A stretch of DNA of 64,000 nt from Spiroplasma clarkii (GCF_002795265.1 NZ_CP024870.1:1178001-1242000); one strand, 5' to 3'; shown: positions 9,296-20,045, numbered from the stretch's first letter. Numbers and translations are program-made. Notes: generated by a model not told the origin, from the sequence alone.

Positions 9296-9337
9296 TGTTA
9301 TCAAAACAAAAAAGGACTAAATGTTATCAAAACAAAA
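9296..9337 (+). repeat. Tandem left-end repeats of the IS1202-like element
   Basis: TGTTATCAAAACAAAA occurs at 9296-9311 and again at 9322-9337, 26 bases apart. Both copies are followed by a GGACT. A single inverted copy (TATCAAAACAAA, then GG and CT) ends the element near 10837. These are likely transposase binding sites. Confidence 0.7.
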
Positions 9338-10837
9338 CTGGACTTTATTATAATAATAAAGGAAATCAGGGAATAAAAATGAAAAGAAATTATAGAGGTA
9401 AAAGACAAATGAAAACCAACAAACATATACAAGATATTATTAGGGAGGCTGCTTTATCCAGGGATAAAGCAGCCAAAAGAGAACTTTTGATAAAAAGTGG
9501 TGGCAGTAGATCATGGTTTTATGATGCCATTAAAAAATACAAAGAAATTGGTGAGGCCTTCTTTATCCACAAAAATAGAAACAATAAGCATGCTCAAAAG
9601 CGAACCCATATGCAAGCACTAGAGATTAGCGGGATTTTTAGGGATGAGTACTTAAACTGTAATTTTAGGGATTTTATGCGCTATTTAAAAGCAGATAAAA
9701 GATATGACTATCAGTGGGTGAGTTATTCATATATTTACAATATTTTAAGATCTAAAAATCATTGCTCAAAACTGGCACATAAAAAAACTATCAAATTGTT
9801 AGCAAAAGAAGAAGAGTTGAAAAATAGACCTCAAAGTCTACTGGTTCCCTCCTCAGCTACAGAAAGAGCAAAAGAAAATATCCATATTGCAAGGCCAAGA
9901 ACCCAAAGGCGTGGTCATGTTGTTGAAGCTGATGCTACATTTTGAAGATTCAGTGATGAGGAGATTTGGGCATTGCATGGTTATATTGATGAGGCAAGTG
10001 GAGAGGTTTTAGGATTATATTTTGATCATCAAGAAACTACTGAAGGTTATTTCAATGCTTTGAAACCGGTCTTAAAAAATTATGGGACTTTTGAAGTGCT
10101 AAGAATTGACAAACGCAGAACTTTTTGGAGTGAAAAAAAAGAATCTTCGCCCGAAGATTCTCGAATTCAGTTTGCATTTGTAGCTAAAAACTTAGGTATT
10201 GACATCCAATCATCAATTTCACCACAATTCAAACCAAGGATTGAAAGGCTCTGAAAAACCATTAAAGGTACAATCACTACCTTTATGGAACAAAATAAAG
10301 TCACAAATATTAATGAGGCCAATCTAGTCTTACCAAAATTTGTTGAGTATTTAAATAATCATGTTGTAACCCTTCAAAAAGATTTTACTACAAATTCATT
10401 CAAAAAATTTGAGGGAGATCTAAATATTATTTTGGGACACAAATCAATTAGAGTGGTTGCAAGAGATCTAACCGTTACCTATGAAAAGAAAAAGTACTTT
10501 ATATGCAATTTTACAACACCATTAAATATACCTAGACGAGAGATTATGATAATTCAATGTTGTGATGGTAACCTTATCGCATCACTTGGTGATAACTATT
10601 ATAGTATGATTGAATTTGATAATGAAATGCTCTACAAATCAAAAGTTGTTCTTGAAAATGAAGGAGTGAAACCTGAAGATATGCCACAAAAAATTAAAAG
10701 CAACTCTGTCTGAGCTCAATCAAACTTTATATTTTTTAAGAAAAAATACTCAAGTTGATATAAAAAGCACTCCTATTAAACTAGCAATTTATTAAAAGTT
10801 GTATTAAAATTACTAAAAGCCCAAATTTGTTTTGATA
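9299..10837 (+). mobile_element. IS1202/ISNCY-like insertion sequence, about 1.54 kb
   Basis: The element has a single DDE transposase gene and imperfect terminal inverted repeats (TATCAAAACAAA-N3-GG-N-CT). Borders are approximate to a few bases. No target duplication could be matched: the left flank (TTTTTTTCAATAGTGCAT) and right flank (TACACCTGTTGCC) share nothing obvious. The left border abuts the promoter region of the copy-2 His-rich gene. The right border lies inside the reading frame of the secreted protein at 10813-12972 and supplies its last residues and stop codon. Confidence 0.7.
9379..10779 (+). CDS. IS1202/ISNCY-type DDE transposase
   Basis: The 466-residue protein was rebuilt through TGA codons at 9943, 10252, 10711 and 10756. 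An N-terminal helix-turn-helix region is followed by an integrase core. Candidate catalytic residues are Asp in GHVVEADATFW, Asp in LRIDKRRTF and Glu in KPRIERLWKTI. The block ALHGYIDEASGEVLGLYFD followed by QETTEGYFNALK is typical of the IS1202 group. The frame is intact, so the element may be active. The ATG at 9379 has a weak AGGGA site; an open frame continues upstream to 9295, so a longer start cannot be excluded. Confidence 0.75.
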
Positions 10838-12972
10838 GCTACACCTGTTGCCATGCCTGTTGCAATTGCAATTATTAACCACTCTGGTATTCTACCATCA
10901 ACAATATGATCATGGTTAATTGGATTTGTGTCATCTGGTTCAAAATCTATATCTTGATTGTGTTCAGTGTCATCTAAATGAAATCATGCATCTATTTCAA
11001 AATTACCTTGAAAATTACTACTAGGTTTTATTACTCCAAATAACTTTATCAACAAGTCTTGTGATTGGTTGTTTTCATAAATAGCTTTGAAATTAGTTTC
11101 ATTTCAAAGAATATTTTTTTTGCTATAACCCAAATATCAGTCAACTTGATCAAAAGTTAAATCACTTTGTCACAGTTTAAAACTCTTCTTAAAATGCACA
11201 TCCACTTCAACAAACAAGGCATTAAAATCTTTATTTACAATATTTAACTCAAAGTAATCCAATAAATCACCTTGAAGTGATTTGGGAATCTGTTCAACAA
11301 AGTTAATCTGAAATTCAATTTTGCTTGCATATTTTTTAATGACTCCAAATAATTTAAAACTTGTGTTGCTTTTTATTAATTTCCAATACTTTTGATATTT
11401 ATTTAAATCGGTGCCTTCAGTTGTACGATAAACAGCATATTTATAAAGCGAACCATAAATCTCCCTAGCTTCTAATTTATTAATTAATTTTCCCTCAAGA
11501 GCTGATCTTTCATTTACTGCAAAATATATATCAAGAATTGAACTATTTTTTAAAACAAAAACTTCAAGTTTATCAAAATATTTGTAATCATCATCTGCTG
11601 AAGGAATTATTTCAGCTGGTGCAGGGTATGTTTCAATACCAAATTTCATGTTCTCGCTACACCCATATCACTCTAAAAAATATTGAATTGCTGACTCATC
11701 AAAAAATCTAATAAGACTACTTGCAGAAATGCTAGCACAGTGGCTCATTGAATGTGCAATTTTATGATAGATTGTGGAAAATTTCAATTCATTGTATATG
11801 GTGTAACTAACTCCAACATGTTTTTCACGTAAATCAGTTGCAATTTCACTTGATATCCAAATTCTAGTTTTTATATCACCTCGATTAGAAATAGTACTGA
11901 ATACACCATAAGATTTGAAACCTGCTGGGTCCTTGGAAAAGAAAATCAGTATTGGATTTGTAACTCAAAAGTCTATTTTATGGATATTATAAAAAATATT
12001 CATTGACATTAATAATAATTGTTGTGTTTTCAAAACTTCATTCTCATAAGTGTAATCATAAAAGTGACTCTTATTAGCAAGGCCATTACTTCAGTTCAGA
12101 GCTGCCTGAATCATGTCTTTAAACATTAAACCACTACCGTTTGCTTTAGTAAACTTAGTTTTTTTAACGTATTTTCTATCCATTTCATCAAAATCTTTCC
12201 AATATCACAGTTCTTTATTTTTAAAATTTAAATCATCTTCAAAATATGGAGTATGAAAAATATTATCTAGTACTGAAAACTGTTCATTGATTAACTTGAT
12301 TTCTGATTGACATAATCCTCTTGGATTATTATAACCAATATCACTCATTATATTTTCATAAAATTTTACTATGAAACTGTCATCTTTATCACGAGCAGTA
12401 GCAGTTTCACTATAATGAAACCTTCCCAATAAATATGGGTCTACTATATCTTTTTGATTTAAAATAGTTGAAATATAAGTATTTATTTTAGTTTGAGAAT
12501 TTCCATTAGAAACCATTTTTGCTATAACAGGTAATTTAATCCAAAAAAAATCATCAACTAGCTTTGTAAAAACCGTTGGGTTATCATAAAAAATTTGACT
12601 TACATAGTTAGTATAGGTTTCTGCAAAAAACTCTTTCGGGTTTTTGCCTGAATACTCAGTACCTCCCATATATCTACCTACAAATTCTGTTTTAATCAAT
12701 GCAAAATTGTCCATAGAAATATTGTTTCTTTTCATTATTGCCTTTATGGAACTATCAAATTCAGGAGATTTTGATAGATCTATTCTTGAATTAAAATAGT
12801 GAACTAATGCATCTGAGGCTTCATCTGTGTTTCTAAATAATTTATCACTTTTTAAAATTGATTCAGTGCTTTGTGACTCAGTTTTATTACTGGACTTATT
12901 AAAATTTATAACTCCAAAACTGCTTGCCACTAACAAACAGGTTGTTAAAATTAGTTTTTTAAATTTAACCAT
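10813..12972 (-). CDS. Large secreted, C-terminally anchored protein with degenerate metallopeptidase-like motifs
   Basis: The 719-residue reading frame was rebuilt through many TGA codons (e.g. 12205, 11170). It begins with a signal-peptide-like segment (KKLILTTCLLVASSFGVINF) lacking a lipobox Cys and ends in a hydrophobic anchor (WLIIAIATGMATGVAI). Inside, NPKEFFAETYTNYVSQIF near residue 112 resembles the third-ligand helix of gluzincin peptidases such as the anthrax lethal factor type. A second region pairs HKIAHSMSH with FFDESAIQYFLEWYG, like an HExxH site whose Glu became Lys. This is motif-level inference. The last eight residues and the stop come from the IS right end, so the native C-terminus is lost. 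Confidence 0.6.
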
Positions 12973-13174
12973 TTTTTCTCCTATTCTTTTATTTTTAAAT
13001 AAAGATGTTTTTTAGCATATCTTTCGTTATTATTTAGTTATTGTTAAAATTACCACTGCTAAAAAGTACCTAAAAATATTTACTCATTGCTCTTTCCTAC
13101 AACACTTTTATCTTACACTATTATCACATAGGTTTGGTTAAAACCAAGGTATTTTAAAAAGATAATTTCAAAAT

Positions 13175-13195
13175 AAAAAGTGGAGACATCCACTT
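13175..13195 (-). terminator. Terminator after the RibU-like gene
   Basis: The stem AAGTGGA-GACA-TCCACTT is followed on the minus strand by T5, 17 bases past the stop codon. The rest of 12973-13174 shows only AT-rich DNA and no gene. Confidence 0.7.
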
Positions 13196-13211
13196 GGTAT
13201 TTATTTATAAT

Positions 13212-13913
13212 TTAGATTTTTTCAACATATGGTCTTAAAGCTAATCGCAATGGACCAAACATAGCCATAAATAGTGCAAAAACAATTGCTAACTTCGTGG
13301 TGTTAAAGGCTAGCAAAAATCCAGCCATTTCTCAGGTGTTATAACTTCCATCATCTCCATATAAGCGGAAAATAAAGGTAAAATTAGCAAAGATATTTCA
13401 TAAGTTTGCTATGATTATGGTAATAACACTTGCCACAGCCAATTGTCAATACATTGACTTGGTATCTTGACGGTTAAAGACCAGTTTTAAAATAAACATA
13501 ACTAAAATAAAAACTGCAAGTGTAACGATATCTCCTAAGTTTAGTGCCAGTAGTCCAATGACTTCATTTGTTGGCATAAAAGTAAGTCTAAATCAAGTTA
13601 AAGGCGTGATTAAGATTAAGGCATAAAAGCCATTAACACAAACCCAAATAATAAGATATGATAAAAAAGTAATTTCAAGCTTTAAAAAATCAGTGAAAAT
13701 AGGAAATAAACCTAGCACATAAAAACTAATTAGTGCCAAGATGATGTTAATAGCAGTTAACATCCCCAACAAGGTAATTCTAAAAATACTTAAACCAAAG
13801 TATTGTTGCAATTCTTGTCGTTTAATTTGTTTTAGATGAAGTACAAGTTGAGCTTCATCCTCTAAATCAACTTCGCTAATTGTTAATTTATCTTGATTTT
13901 TGATGTTTTTCAT
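13212..13913 (-). CDS. RibU-like ECF transporter S component (probable riboflavin/FMN)
   Basis: The 233-residue membrane protein was rebuilt through the TGA at 13593. After about 40 polar residues come six hydrophobic segments. The layout fits the RibU/FmnP family: a loop with FPIFTDFLKLEITFLSYLI, then EVIGLLALNLGDIVTLAVFI, and a late segment around ANLWNIFANFTFIF. S components bind the vitamin and join a shared EcfA/EcfT energising module, which is not in this window. GGAGG lies 11 bases upstream of the ATG at 13913. The match is a pattern resemblance, not a proven assignment; another vitamin is possible. Confidence 0.45.
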
Positions 13914-13999
13914 AGTTTTTCTATCCTCCAAATTTTTAAATTTTTTAGCAATACTATTATATTTTACTATAAAATTTATATGTATAAGGAGAGTATATT

Positions 14000-14563
14000 A
14001 TGAAAAACAATGTTATGGAAATGATTGTGGAAATTCCTAAAGGAAGTTCAAACAAATATGAATATGATATTAAATCAGGGACAATTGCACTAGATAGAGT
14101 TTTATATGGTGCTAATTTTTACCCAGGTGAATATGGATTTATTGATGAAACCTTAGATTGAGATGGGGATCCACTTGATGTAATTTCATTAGTAACCTAC
14201 CCAACTTTACCAGGAGTTAGAGTTAATGTGCGTCTTTTGGGAACAATTCGTATGATTGATGCTGGTGAAATTGATACAAAATTATTTGGAGTTTTTGCAG
14301 ATGATCCAAGATTTGCTAGCTACCAAAAATTAAGTGATGTACCCCAACATCTAAAAGATGAAATTGAAAATTTCTTCTTACAATATAAAGCTTTACAAAA
14401 AAAAGAAGTTCGTATTGAGGGTTGAGGCGATGTCAAAGAAGCTGCTCATGAAATTGAAGAGTGTCAAGCAAGATTTGTTGAATACAAAGATAGATACCTA
14501 AAACCAGGTGGCAAAGAAGAAATTTTAGCTGAATGAAAAGCAAAAGGCTTAGGTCAAGCTTAA
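14000..14563 (+). CDS. ppa: Inorganic pyrophosphatase
   Basis: It hydrolyses pyrophosphate to two phosphates, pulling biosynthetic reactions forward. The 187-residue type I enzyme carries the signature DWDGDPLDV (its Trp encoded by TGA), the substrate region YEYDIKSGTIALDR and FYPGEYGFI. The C-terminal block WGDVKEAAHEIEECQARFVEYK is normal. Metal-binding aspartates in DxDxxD order are present. A GGAGAG site lies 7-8 bases before the ATG. It is a single-gene unit on the plus strand, ending in a long hairpin shared with the convergent neighbour. Confidence 0.95.
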
Positions 14564-14593
14564 AAAAACTATGTTAATAAACATAGTTTTTTT
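14562..14593. terminator. Bidirectional terminator after ppa
   Basis: A perfect 14-bp stem (AAAAAAACTATGTT / AACATAGTTTTTTT, 4-nt loop) starts in the ppa stop codon. It ends at the stop of the convergent gene. Confidence 0.85.
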
Positions 14594-15389
14594 ATAAACA
14601 GACAAAAGGACCAAGAAATTTCAAGTTTGAAGTTTTACTGTTAAATCGAAAAGAATCAAAATGCATTTTTTTTATTTGAACTGCATAAAGTCTTGCTGCA
14701 GTTATATCTGACTTATAACCTGTTAACTCTTCATCAACAAACTTTACAATATTTCTCTCATAATTACTTTCCAATAAGAACTTTATTTGTAAAGAATTAA
14801 CTTCACAAAGTAGGTAAATAGCATAAAATACCAAACAGATGGTTTCCAGAATTTTAATTTTATAAATAATACTTAAAAATGAGCTTTCAAAGTCAATTTC
14901 ATTCATTATTAAAACTTTAACAAACAATAAGGTTATTGCCAAACATAGTGCTAATACATAAATACATCCAGCCACTAGGGGCAAAGTATGAGCTATAATT
15001 TGCATTCTTCTGATACCTTTATCTTTTTTAAATAATTTGGCATTGTACCAAATACTAGCCAAAAGATAATCAAGTTCATAACCAACACTTGGCATAACTC
15101 ATTTAGGAATATTAATGACTTTCTTTCTTCTATTTAGCATTGTGAAAATTTTTGTATAAGATTCACCAGTTTCATAATTAATTTTCAATTGATCTTGGGT
15201 AATTCCCAAGTAGTTCATAAATGCTTTGATAATTTCTTCAACTCTTGCTGATGAAATATTTTTATCTGCAGAGTTGATTTCTGCAACTTCTACTTTAGAA
15301 TAGTCAAAAAAATTAAAAATCTTTTTACAAAATATAGTTAGCAAAGAACCTCCAATTGCTACATAAAATATTATATCTAAGTTACTCAA
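14592..15389 (-). CDS. Membrane protein, remote YugP-like architecture without a zinc site
   Basis: The 265-residue protein was rebuilt through a TGA at 15099. A membrane segment starts the protein. A soluble part follows (SSARVEEIIKAFMNYLG, YETGESYTKIFTMLNRRKK, IPKWVMPSVGYELDYLLAS), then three or so hydrophobic stretches. The order resembles YugP-type putative zinc metallopeptidases, in which the equivalent helix carries HExGH. Here that helix reads LLASIWYNAKLF and has no histidine pair, so if related it is catalytically dead. That relation is tentative. No operon partner lies within 50 bases. Confidence 0.5.
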
Positions 15390-15443
15390 AAAATCACCTA
15401 CTTTATTTATTATTATAGTTTAAAACCCGAGCATTTTTTAATA

Positions 15444-16463
15444 TTAACGTTTATATTTTTCAAATAAGTACTTTATATCTGGTTTTAGTTCATTAACTTT
15501 CTTAACATCATAAACTGTAAAAATATTTCTCACAATACCATGGCTTGCAATAAATGCATTTACAAAGAATTTACCATTTTTATAATTAATTGGTCTCAAA
15601 GTTCCCCCAGCAGTGATTCCTGCTGCAAAAAAGCGAGTCCGATGATCACTGATTAAATCTAAATCTGTTAAAATTGTTTCAAAATCAATTTTGTGCTTGC
15701 TAATTCAAGCATTTTCTTTTATTGTTCGTGATTCAGTTTCAACTTCATTTGGTCAAACTTGACTATATGGAACTAAACGACAAAACATTTTTGAGCCACT
15801 AGCAATAGCAAGTGCTGCCATCAAACCTCCTTCAGGAGCTCCTCCAACTCCATAAACAAAATCGGCTTCTTTATTAACAACATCAATTGCTGCTAAAACA
15901 TCTCCATCTTGAATTGTTCTCACAACAACTCCCATTCCTCCAAGTTTTTCAATGACATCCTGGTGGCGGGGTTTATCTAAAACAATACATTTTAAGTCTT
16001 TACGTTTGGCAAAAATTTGCATTTCTTTAACTGTCTCAATGATATCTTCACCCATAGTTATGTTGTTTGTGAATTCATCACTAATGAACAGTTTTTCCAT
16101 ATACATTTCTGGTAATTGTAACATTGTATTTTCTCGAGATAAGGCAATAGCTGCAATACTCCCAGCAAAATTATAAGCTGCAGGATTTGTTCCTTCAACT
16201 GGGTCAACAGCAACATCAAAAATTGGAGCTTCTGGATTTGAGGTGTCACCCAGCATTTCACCAACAAACAGCATTGGGGCATTATCTAGTTCCCCTTCAC
16301 CATTAACAATTTTTAATTGAAAACCTTTTTCGTTTTTTAACATAACTTGTAAAGCTTCCACTGCTGCTTTATCTACTAAATTTTTATCTTTTTTTCCAAT
16401 ATATTTGTAAGTAGCAATAGCTGCTACTTCAACTGATCTTAATAAGATCATATCTTTATTCAT
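15444..16463 (-). CDS. glpX: Fructose-1,6-bisphosphatase class II
   Basis: It dephosphorylates fructose-1,6-bisphosphate, the gluconeogenic step. The 339-residue protein was rebuilt through the TGA at 15753. The lithium-sensitive phosphatase fold motif FDVAVDPVEGTNPAAYN is present. Other family blocks are NGEGELDNAPMLFVGEMLG near the N-terminus, GVGGAPEGGLMAALAI, and GITAGGTLRPINYKNGKFFVN near the C-terminus. It starts 3 bases after yebC, so the two are cotranscribed. Its presence fits an organism that assimilates carbon from amino acids or amino sugars. Confidence 0.92.
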
Positions 16464-16466
16464 TAT

Positions 16467-17189
16467 TTATGCCTCTAATTCTACATTATGATAAACATCT
16501 TGAACATCCTCTAGTTCATTTAGTCTATCAATTAATTTTTCAAATTGTTTTTTTGCTTCTAGGTCTTGAATAGTAATTAAACTATCTGCTAACATTGTGG
16601 TTTGTGCTATTTTGTATTCTTTAATTCCAGCTTGATCTAAGGCAGTTTTTACTCCATTAAATGATTGAAATGGTGCAATGACCTCAACACCATCCTCATC
16701 ATCAACCACATCACTAACTTCAACATCTGCTTCCATTAATAACTCTAAAATTTCTTCAACAGTTTTACCAGTGAAAGCAAAAATACTTACTGCTTGAAAT
16801 GAGTGAGAAACTGCTCCTGTTTGACCAATTTTTCCCCCATTCTTATTGAAAGCATCTCTAATTTCTGCAATTGCTCGGTTCACATTATTTGTCAATGAAT
16901 CTACAATTAGCATTGAATTTCCTGGTCCATAACCTTCATAGCGGTTTGCAGAATAACTTTCTGCATCCCCACCTTCAGCTTTTTTAATAGCTCTTTGAAT
17001 TACTTCAGTTGGAACTTGTTTTGATTTTGCTTTATCAATTGCACTTCTAAGTGCTAAATTTGCTTCTGGATCTGAACTTCCATTTTTTGCTGCCATATAA
17101 ATTTCTTTAGATGCCCGCCCATAAATTGCCGACTTCATTGCAGCCGTTTTTGCCATACTTTGCTTTCTAACTTCATGTGCTCTTCCCAT
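16467..17189 (-). CDS. yebC: YebC/PmpR family DNA-binding or translation-assisting protein
   Basis: The 240-residue protein belongs to a universal family described as a transcriptional regulator; some members assist translation of proline-rich stretches. The N-terminal signature MGRAHEVRKQSMAKTAA and the sequence YGRASKEIYMAAKNGSSDPE are diagnostic. The acidic C-terminal half includes DVSDVVDDEDGVEVIAPF. Length matches the family (about 240-250). It is followed by glpX after 3 bases on the minus strand. Hairpins upstream separate it from the EIIA gene. Confidence 0.93.
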   Translation of the reverse strand: MGRAHEVRKQSMAKTAAMKSAIYGRASKEIYMAAKNGSSDPEANLALRSAIDKAKSKQVPTEVIQRAIKKAEGGDAESYSANRYEGYGPGNSMLIVDSLTNNVNRAIAEIRDAFNKNGGKIGQTGAVSHSFQAVSIFAFTGKTVEEILELLMEADVEVSDVVDDEDGVEVIAPFQSFNGVKTALDQAGIKEYKIAQTTMLADSLITIQDLEAKKQFEKLIDRLNELEDVQDVYHNVELEA

Positions 17190-17220
17190 AATTGCTTACC
17201 TCAGTTTCTATTTCTTGCAA

Positions 17221-17276
17221 TACTTAAAAATTTTACAATATTTTTAAGTAAATTAAAACTACCTGAGTGGTAGTTT
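17221..17276 (-). terminator. Two adjacent hairpins between EIIA gene and yebC
   Basis: TACTTAAAAA/TTTTTAAGTA (17221-17250, 10-bp stem) and AAACTACC/GGTAGTTT (17256-17276) lie just past the EIIA stop codon. Either could end that transcript. Confidence 0.6.
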
Positions 17277-17287
17277 GCAAAGATTTT

Positions 17288-17716
17288 TTAATATAGTAAT
17301 TGTGTTTCACTAGTAAATTTAATTAGTTTATTTAAGGTTGGTTTTGCTAAAAGGTTGTTAAAAAGTATTTCATCAATTGTATTGATAGCAACTGTTTGTA
17401 ATGCTTCAAGTTGATTATTTGGTTGTAAATAAAGTCCTAAAATTAATCGAATAGGTTCTCCATCTCAAAGCAACTCTTCTTTTAAATGTCAAATAAATAT
17501 CTTTGGTTTTTTAACTTTTTTTGAAATTTCATATGTACCATGAGGTGCTGCAACAAGGTTCCCTAAATTAAATGAAGCAATTTTTTGACGTTCTAAAATT
17601 GAATCAACATATTCTTGATCACATCCACCAGCTAGCATTACTTCAAGAACTTGATTTAATGCAGTTTCTTTATCTGCAAATTTGCAGTTCATAAAAATGT
17701 TTTTTTCATCATACAT
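17288..17716 (-). CDS. PTS mannitol/fructose-type EIIA protein
   Basis: The 142-residue protein was rebuilt through the TGA at 17489. The phosphorylation site follows the family pattern NLGNLVAAPHGTYE, with the active His after Pro. Typical later features include LLWDGEPIRLILGLYL and the helix QLEALQTVAINTI. It should accept phosphate from HPr and pass it to an EIIB/EIIC. No mannitol EIIBC or mannitol-1-phosphate dehydrogenase lies next to it, so the gene is an orphan component here. AAGGTG lies 8 bases before the ATG. Confidence 0.85.
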
Positions 17717-17860
17717 TATTCTTCACCTTTATTTTTAGATAACATGTAATTGTTATCTAATTTGCCTTTCTCTTCACAAAAAGTATAGCATTATTTTTTA
17801 CAAGTTAGTTTTGAAATTGCTAATTATTTATAAAAAGTCAAGATGTCTTTATTTCAAACA

Positions 17861-17886
17861 AAAAAACCCATAAATATGAGTTTTTT
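17861..17886 (-). terminator. Terminator after the small two-TM protein
   Basis: AAAAAACCCAT-AAAT-ATGAGTTTTTT has one mismatch in the stem. T6 follows on the minus strand. It lies 10 bases past the stop codon. Confidence 0.6.
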
Positions 17887-17896
17887 ATTGTAAAAA

Positions 17897-18151
17897 TTAT
17901 GAAACAGTTTGTAAAGCAAGACAAATTAAGACAATTGCACAAACATATACCAAAAACATTAGAGCAATAAAAGCATAGTGCTGTCAAATTTTAAATTCCT
18001 TGGTTTGTTTGGCAACAATATTAAAATTATTTTTATTAGCATTTTTAAAACTTTTAACTTTTAAAAGAATATAAGTTAAAAATATCCCTACAAACATTAA
18101 GACAATTCCTACTGCTAGTAGAATGTATGCTAAATTTTTACTTAAAATCAT
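17897..18151 (-). CDS. Small membrane protein with two transmembrane segments
   Basis: The 84-residue frame contains one TGA (Trp) and is therefore missed by standard-code ORF calling. It has hydrophobic segments near residues 8-30 (AYILLAVGIVLMFVGIFLTY) and 60-82 (AFIALMFLVYVCAIVLICLA), with a short basic loop between them. I do not recognise a family. AAGGTAA lies 9 bases before the ATG. It is 12 bases after the nagB stop codon on the same strand, so it may be the last gene of nagA-nagB. Confidence 0.55.
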
Positions 18152-18163
18152 TGTTTATTTACC

Positions 18164-18889
18164 TTAACTTAGTAAACTTGCTGCAGCCTCATCAACAACC
18201 ACCAATATATCAGAGTGATCTTGTAAAACTGTACATGGTCATTCAGTAGACTGGTTACCTTCAATTAATGCTTTGATAGCTTCAGCTTTTGTTGCTCCCA
18301 TAGCAATTAGAATGATTTTTTTTGCATTCATAATTGATTTAAGACCCATAGAAACAGCTTGCTTTGGTACATCTGCTTCATTATCAAAAAATCTAGCATT
18401 GGCTGCAATAGTACTTGGTGTCAAGTCAACAATTCTTGTTAGTGAATCAAAACTAGTTTTTGGTTCATTAAAACCAATGTGCCCATTAGTTCCAATCCCA
18501 AGAATTTGCAAATCAATACCTCCATGTTTTTTAATTTCTTCATCATACTTTTGTGCTTCTAAGTCATTTTTTACCAAACCACTTGGCACAAAAGTATTTT
18601 TGATATTAATATTTATGTTTTCAAATAATTTTTTATTCATATAATAACAATATGATTGCTCATCAGTTTCTGATAAACCAATATATTCATCAAGATTAAA
18701 AGTTACAACTTCTTTTCAATCAATTTTTTCTGCTGCAGTTTTTTCAATCACATATTGATATGTTGATTCAGGTGAACTTCCTGTAGCTAACCCCAAAACT
18801 GCAGCTTTATTGGTTTTGACAAGATCTATGATAATGTCTCCAACTTTTTTTGCTATTTCCTTATCATCTTTTAAAATTACTAATTCCAT
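18164..18889 (-). CDS. nagB: Glucosamine-6-phosphate deaminase
   Basis: It converts glucosamine-6-phosphate to fructose-6-phosphate and ammonia, feeding amino sugars into glycolysis. The 241-residue protein was rebuilt through TGA codons at 18716 and 18239. Key blocks are [33 protein letters not shown] with the catalytic Asp/Glu region, and [15 protein letters not shown] with the catalytic His. Length is near the family norm. The ATG at 18889 follows the nagA stop codon with 1 base between them, so translation is coupled. GGGAG lies 8-10 bases upstream. Confidence 0.95.
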
Positions 18890-18890
18890 T

Positions 18891-20045
18891 TTATTTTTTC
18901 TCCCTTTCAAATTTAATATCTCCATCAACAAAAGTCTTCACAACTTCGAAATTTTTGTCTAAAATAACTAAATCTGCTTTTTTTCCTACTGTAATACTTC
19001 CAGTTTGTTCAAAAATACCAAGTTGTTTTGCAATATTTATTGAGGTCATATAAATTAATTCATTCATTTTTAAATTACTAATTGTTTTTAACATTACCCT
19101 AACATTATGGTCATAAGTGGCCCCAGCCCCTGCTAAAGTACCGCTATCACTTAAAAACACTTTGATACCTGTTTTAGTGACATTTAAATTACCTAATTTG
19201 TAATTTCCATCTGGTAAACCTTTAGCATTAACTGCATCAGTGATAATGCAAATTCCTTGATAACCCTTAATTTTATAGGTTAGTTTAATTGTTTCTACAT
19301 CAACATGAATTCCATCAGTGATTAATTCACATAAAACATCATCATAATACAACCCAGCAGCTGCTAAACCTGGATCTCTTTGAGAGATACCTGACATTCC
19401 ATTATAAAGGTGAGTTAAGTGCTTGATACCTTGCTTGTGGTGCATCTCAAAGTCTTTAAAAAGAATATTTGAGTGTCCTGCTGATGGTAGAATTTGGTTT
19501 GCTAATAAAGATTCTGTAAATTCCCCATTTTGCAATTCAGGAGCATAGGTAATGATTTTTACCAATTGTGGGTTAACTTCCATAAGTTTTTGTAATTCAG
19601 CAATGGTTGGTTTTTGTAATAAACTAAGTTCATGTGCTCCTTTTTTATCTGGCGAAATAAAAGGACCTTCAAAATGTGCACCTAAACATTTTCCTACCTG
19701 AGAATCTTTTTGCTGCATAAAATTTTGAAATTCAGTCAAGTATTTTAAATTATTTGCTGTTGAATTTGTCACACTTGCTTGAACATAGGTTGTTACTCCT
19801 TCTTGAACAATGTTTTTTGAAAAATGCTCAAATCTCTTGGCATCACCAAACTCAAAGTCAACTCCATAACCACCATGAACATGACAGTCTATAAAACCAG
19901 GTAGGATTCATTTTCCTTCAACATCAAGACCTGGCAAATCGGTTGTGCCTGCCTCAATTTGAACAATTTTTGAATCTTCAATTTTGATTCACCCTTGTTC
20001 AATAACTTTGTCTTCTAAGACTATTTTTCCATTTTTTACTATCAT
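18891..20045 (-). CDS. nagA: N-acetylglucosamine-6-phosphate deacetylase
   Basis: It removes acetate from GlcNAc-6-phosphate, giving the NagB substrate. The 384-residue amidohydrolase extends from an ATG at 20045 (MIVKNGKIV) through two TGA codons near the N-terminus. It shows LPGFIDCHVHGGYGVDF (metal-binding HxH), GAHFEGPFISPDKKGAHE, the HSN and HLYNGM motifs, and the catalytic-aspartate stretch LSDSGTLAGAG. A GGGAG site lies 8 bases upstream. It is translationally coupled to nagB. Confidence 0.95.
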
